From assembly GCA_964304625.1 (NCBI GenBank), contig OZ199838.1:1-64000 (forward strand): a stretch of 64,000 bases of DNA. The letters are read 5' to 3'. Below, piece by piece: positions 63,369 to 64,000 of the stretch. This DNA comes from Kudoa neothunni. Taxonomy: Eukaryota; Cnidaria. The position numbers and the translations under genes are program-made. Each line of letters starts with the position of its first letter. Positions within the stretch are counted from its first letter, which is position 1. Under the pieces are notes generated by a model. It searched no databases. It had not been told where the DNA came from and worked only from the letters and a program-made list of their open reading frames with translations.

Positions 63369-64000
63369 GAATGTTCCAAAAAAAGATATTAATTTTGGCA
63401 TGAAAAATATATCTTTGCAAGTTATCACGAGTTATATTAATTTTTCTATTATTATATCCCTAAGATAATCTTAATTTAACTGAATTTATAACAATCGTTT
63501 AAAAGCTATTTATGAAAAAGATTTATTTAACTTCTCCTCTGGATTAATTGAAAGGAATCAAAATTTTTATTATTTTCAAAATACATTCTCCGATGTTAAA
63601 ATATTTCCAATTCCATCTGAAGCTGAGGAGATCGCGCTAGTAACCAATAAACCAACCTTTATCCTCGGAGTTTGTGAGACAATATTATTTGATGAATATG
63701 ACAAATATATTATAATATTAAATTATTTCCTTTAATAATAATTTTAATTAAAAGTTGAAAAAAATTTATTATAAACGCCAATTAATCATTATATCGATAC
63801 GTAGGTAACACTATTAAATAAAGGTCGTCGCTGGCCGTACCCGGAGAGTCGCATTGGTACGAATTCATTGTACTATTTTGAAAAAATATAAGAGTAAATG
63901 ACGAAAAACGAGGAAACAAAAAGACAATCTTGAATACTGACATTTAATGAATAATGGTGCTAAAATTATAATATTACAAAATTAGACAACATAGCAATGC
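63369..64000. other. AT-rich non-coding stretch at window end
   Basis: Nothing recognised; a gene continuing beyond the window cannot be excluded. Confidence 0.4.

Overview
The window is a very AT-rich eukaryotic nuclear sequence (roughly three quarters A+T by eye) packed with transposable-element relics and holding one convincing host gene. I saw no bacterial-style operon, rRNA, tRNA or CRISPR. The mix (piggyBac, MULE, Merlin, Tc1/IS630-like, Tigger/pogo, Helitron, BEL/Pao, Ty3/gypsy) together with a very short inferred intron (42 bp) suggests an AT-rich parasitic or otherwise reduced metazoan, for example a myxozoan. The sequence alone does not settle the organism.

Layout. 1-5.9 kb is AT-rich non-coding DNA with one old Helitron 3' end. 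5.97-8.28 kb is a complete but decayed piggyBac with TTAA duplications. 8.69-11.56 kb is a full-length MULE with about 100-bp terminal inverted repeats and a perfect 9-bp target duplication. 13.9-14.7 kb holds a Helitron 5' end against a Merlin transposase relic. 15.58-17.46 kb is a Tc1/IS630-like element. 17.8-19.7 kb is a head-to-tail pair of short Helitrons. 20.02-25.51 kb is a BEL/Pao LTR element with two 130-bp LTRs and a 5-bp duplication, lying just 5' of the coding part of a large decayed Helitron (25.5-31.8 kb).

The host gene lies at 32.79-36.68 kb: a predicted type I membrane protein of about 1,282 residues. It has a signal peptide split by a 42-bp intron, six cysteines in the first 214 residues, about 1,000 residues of lysine/glutamate/asparagine-rich coiled-coil-like sequence, one transmembrane helix and a 21-residue tail. 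It is the only long intact reading frame in the window and the best candidate for something new.

Downstream are a second Tc1/IS630-like element (38.2-39.7 kb); a gypsy pol relic (40.15-44.0 kb) interrupted by a complete Tigger-like element and abutted by a Helitron end; a second decayed autonomous Helitron (44.8-48.5 kb); another short Helitron (49.5-50.1 kb); a MULE fragment; a piggyBac fragment (51.5-52.8 kb); a near-intact piggyBac (56.49-58.36 kb); a Tigger element inserted in a probable piggyBac relic (59.4-61.9 kb); and a piggyBac-like MITE (62.5-63.4 kb). The transposons do not form a pathway. They record repeated nested insertion around one gene.
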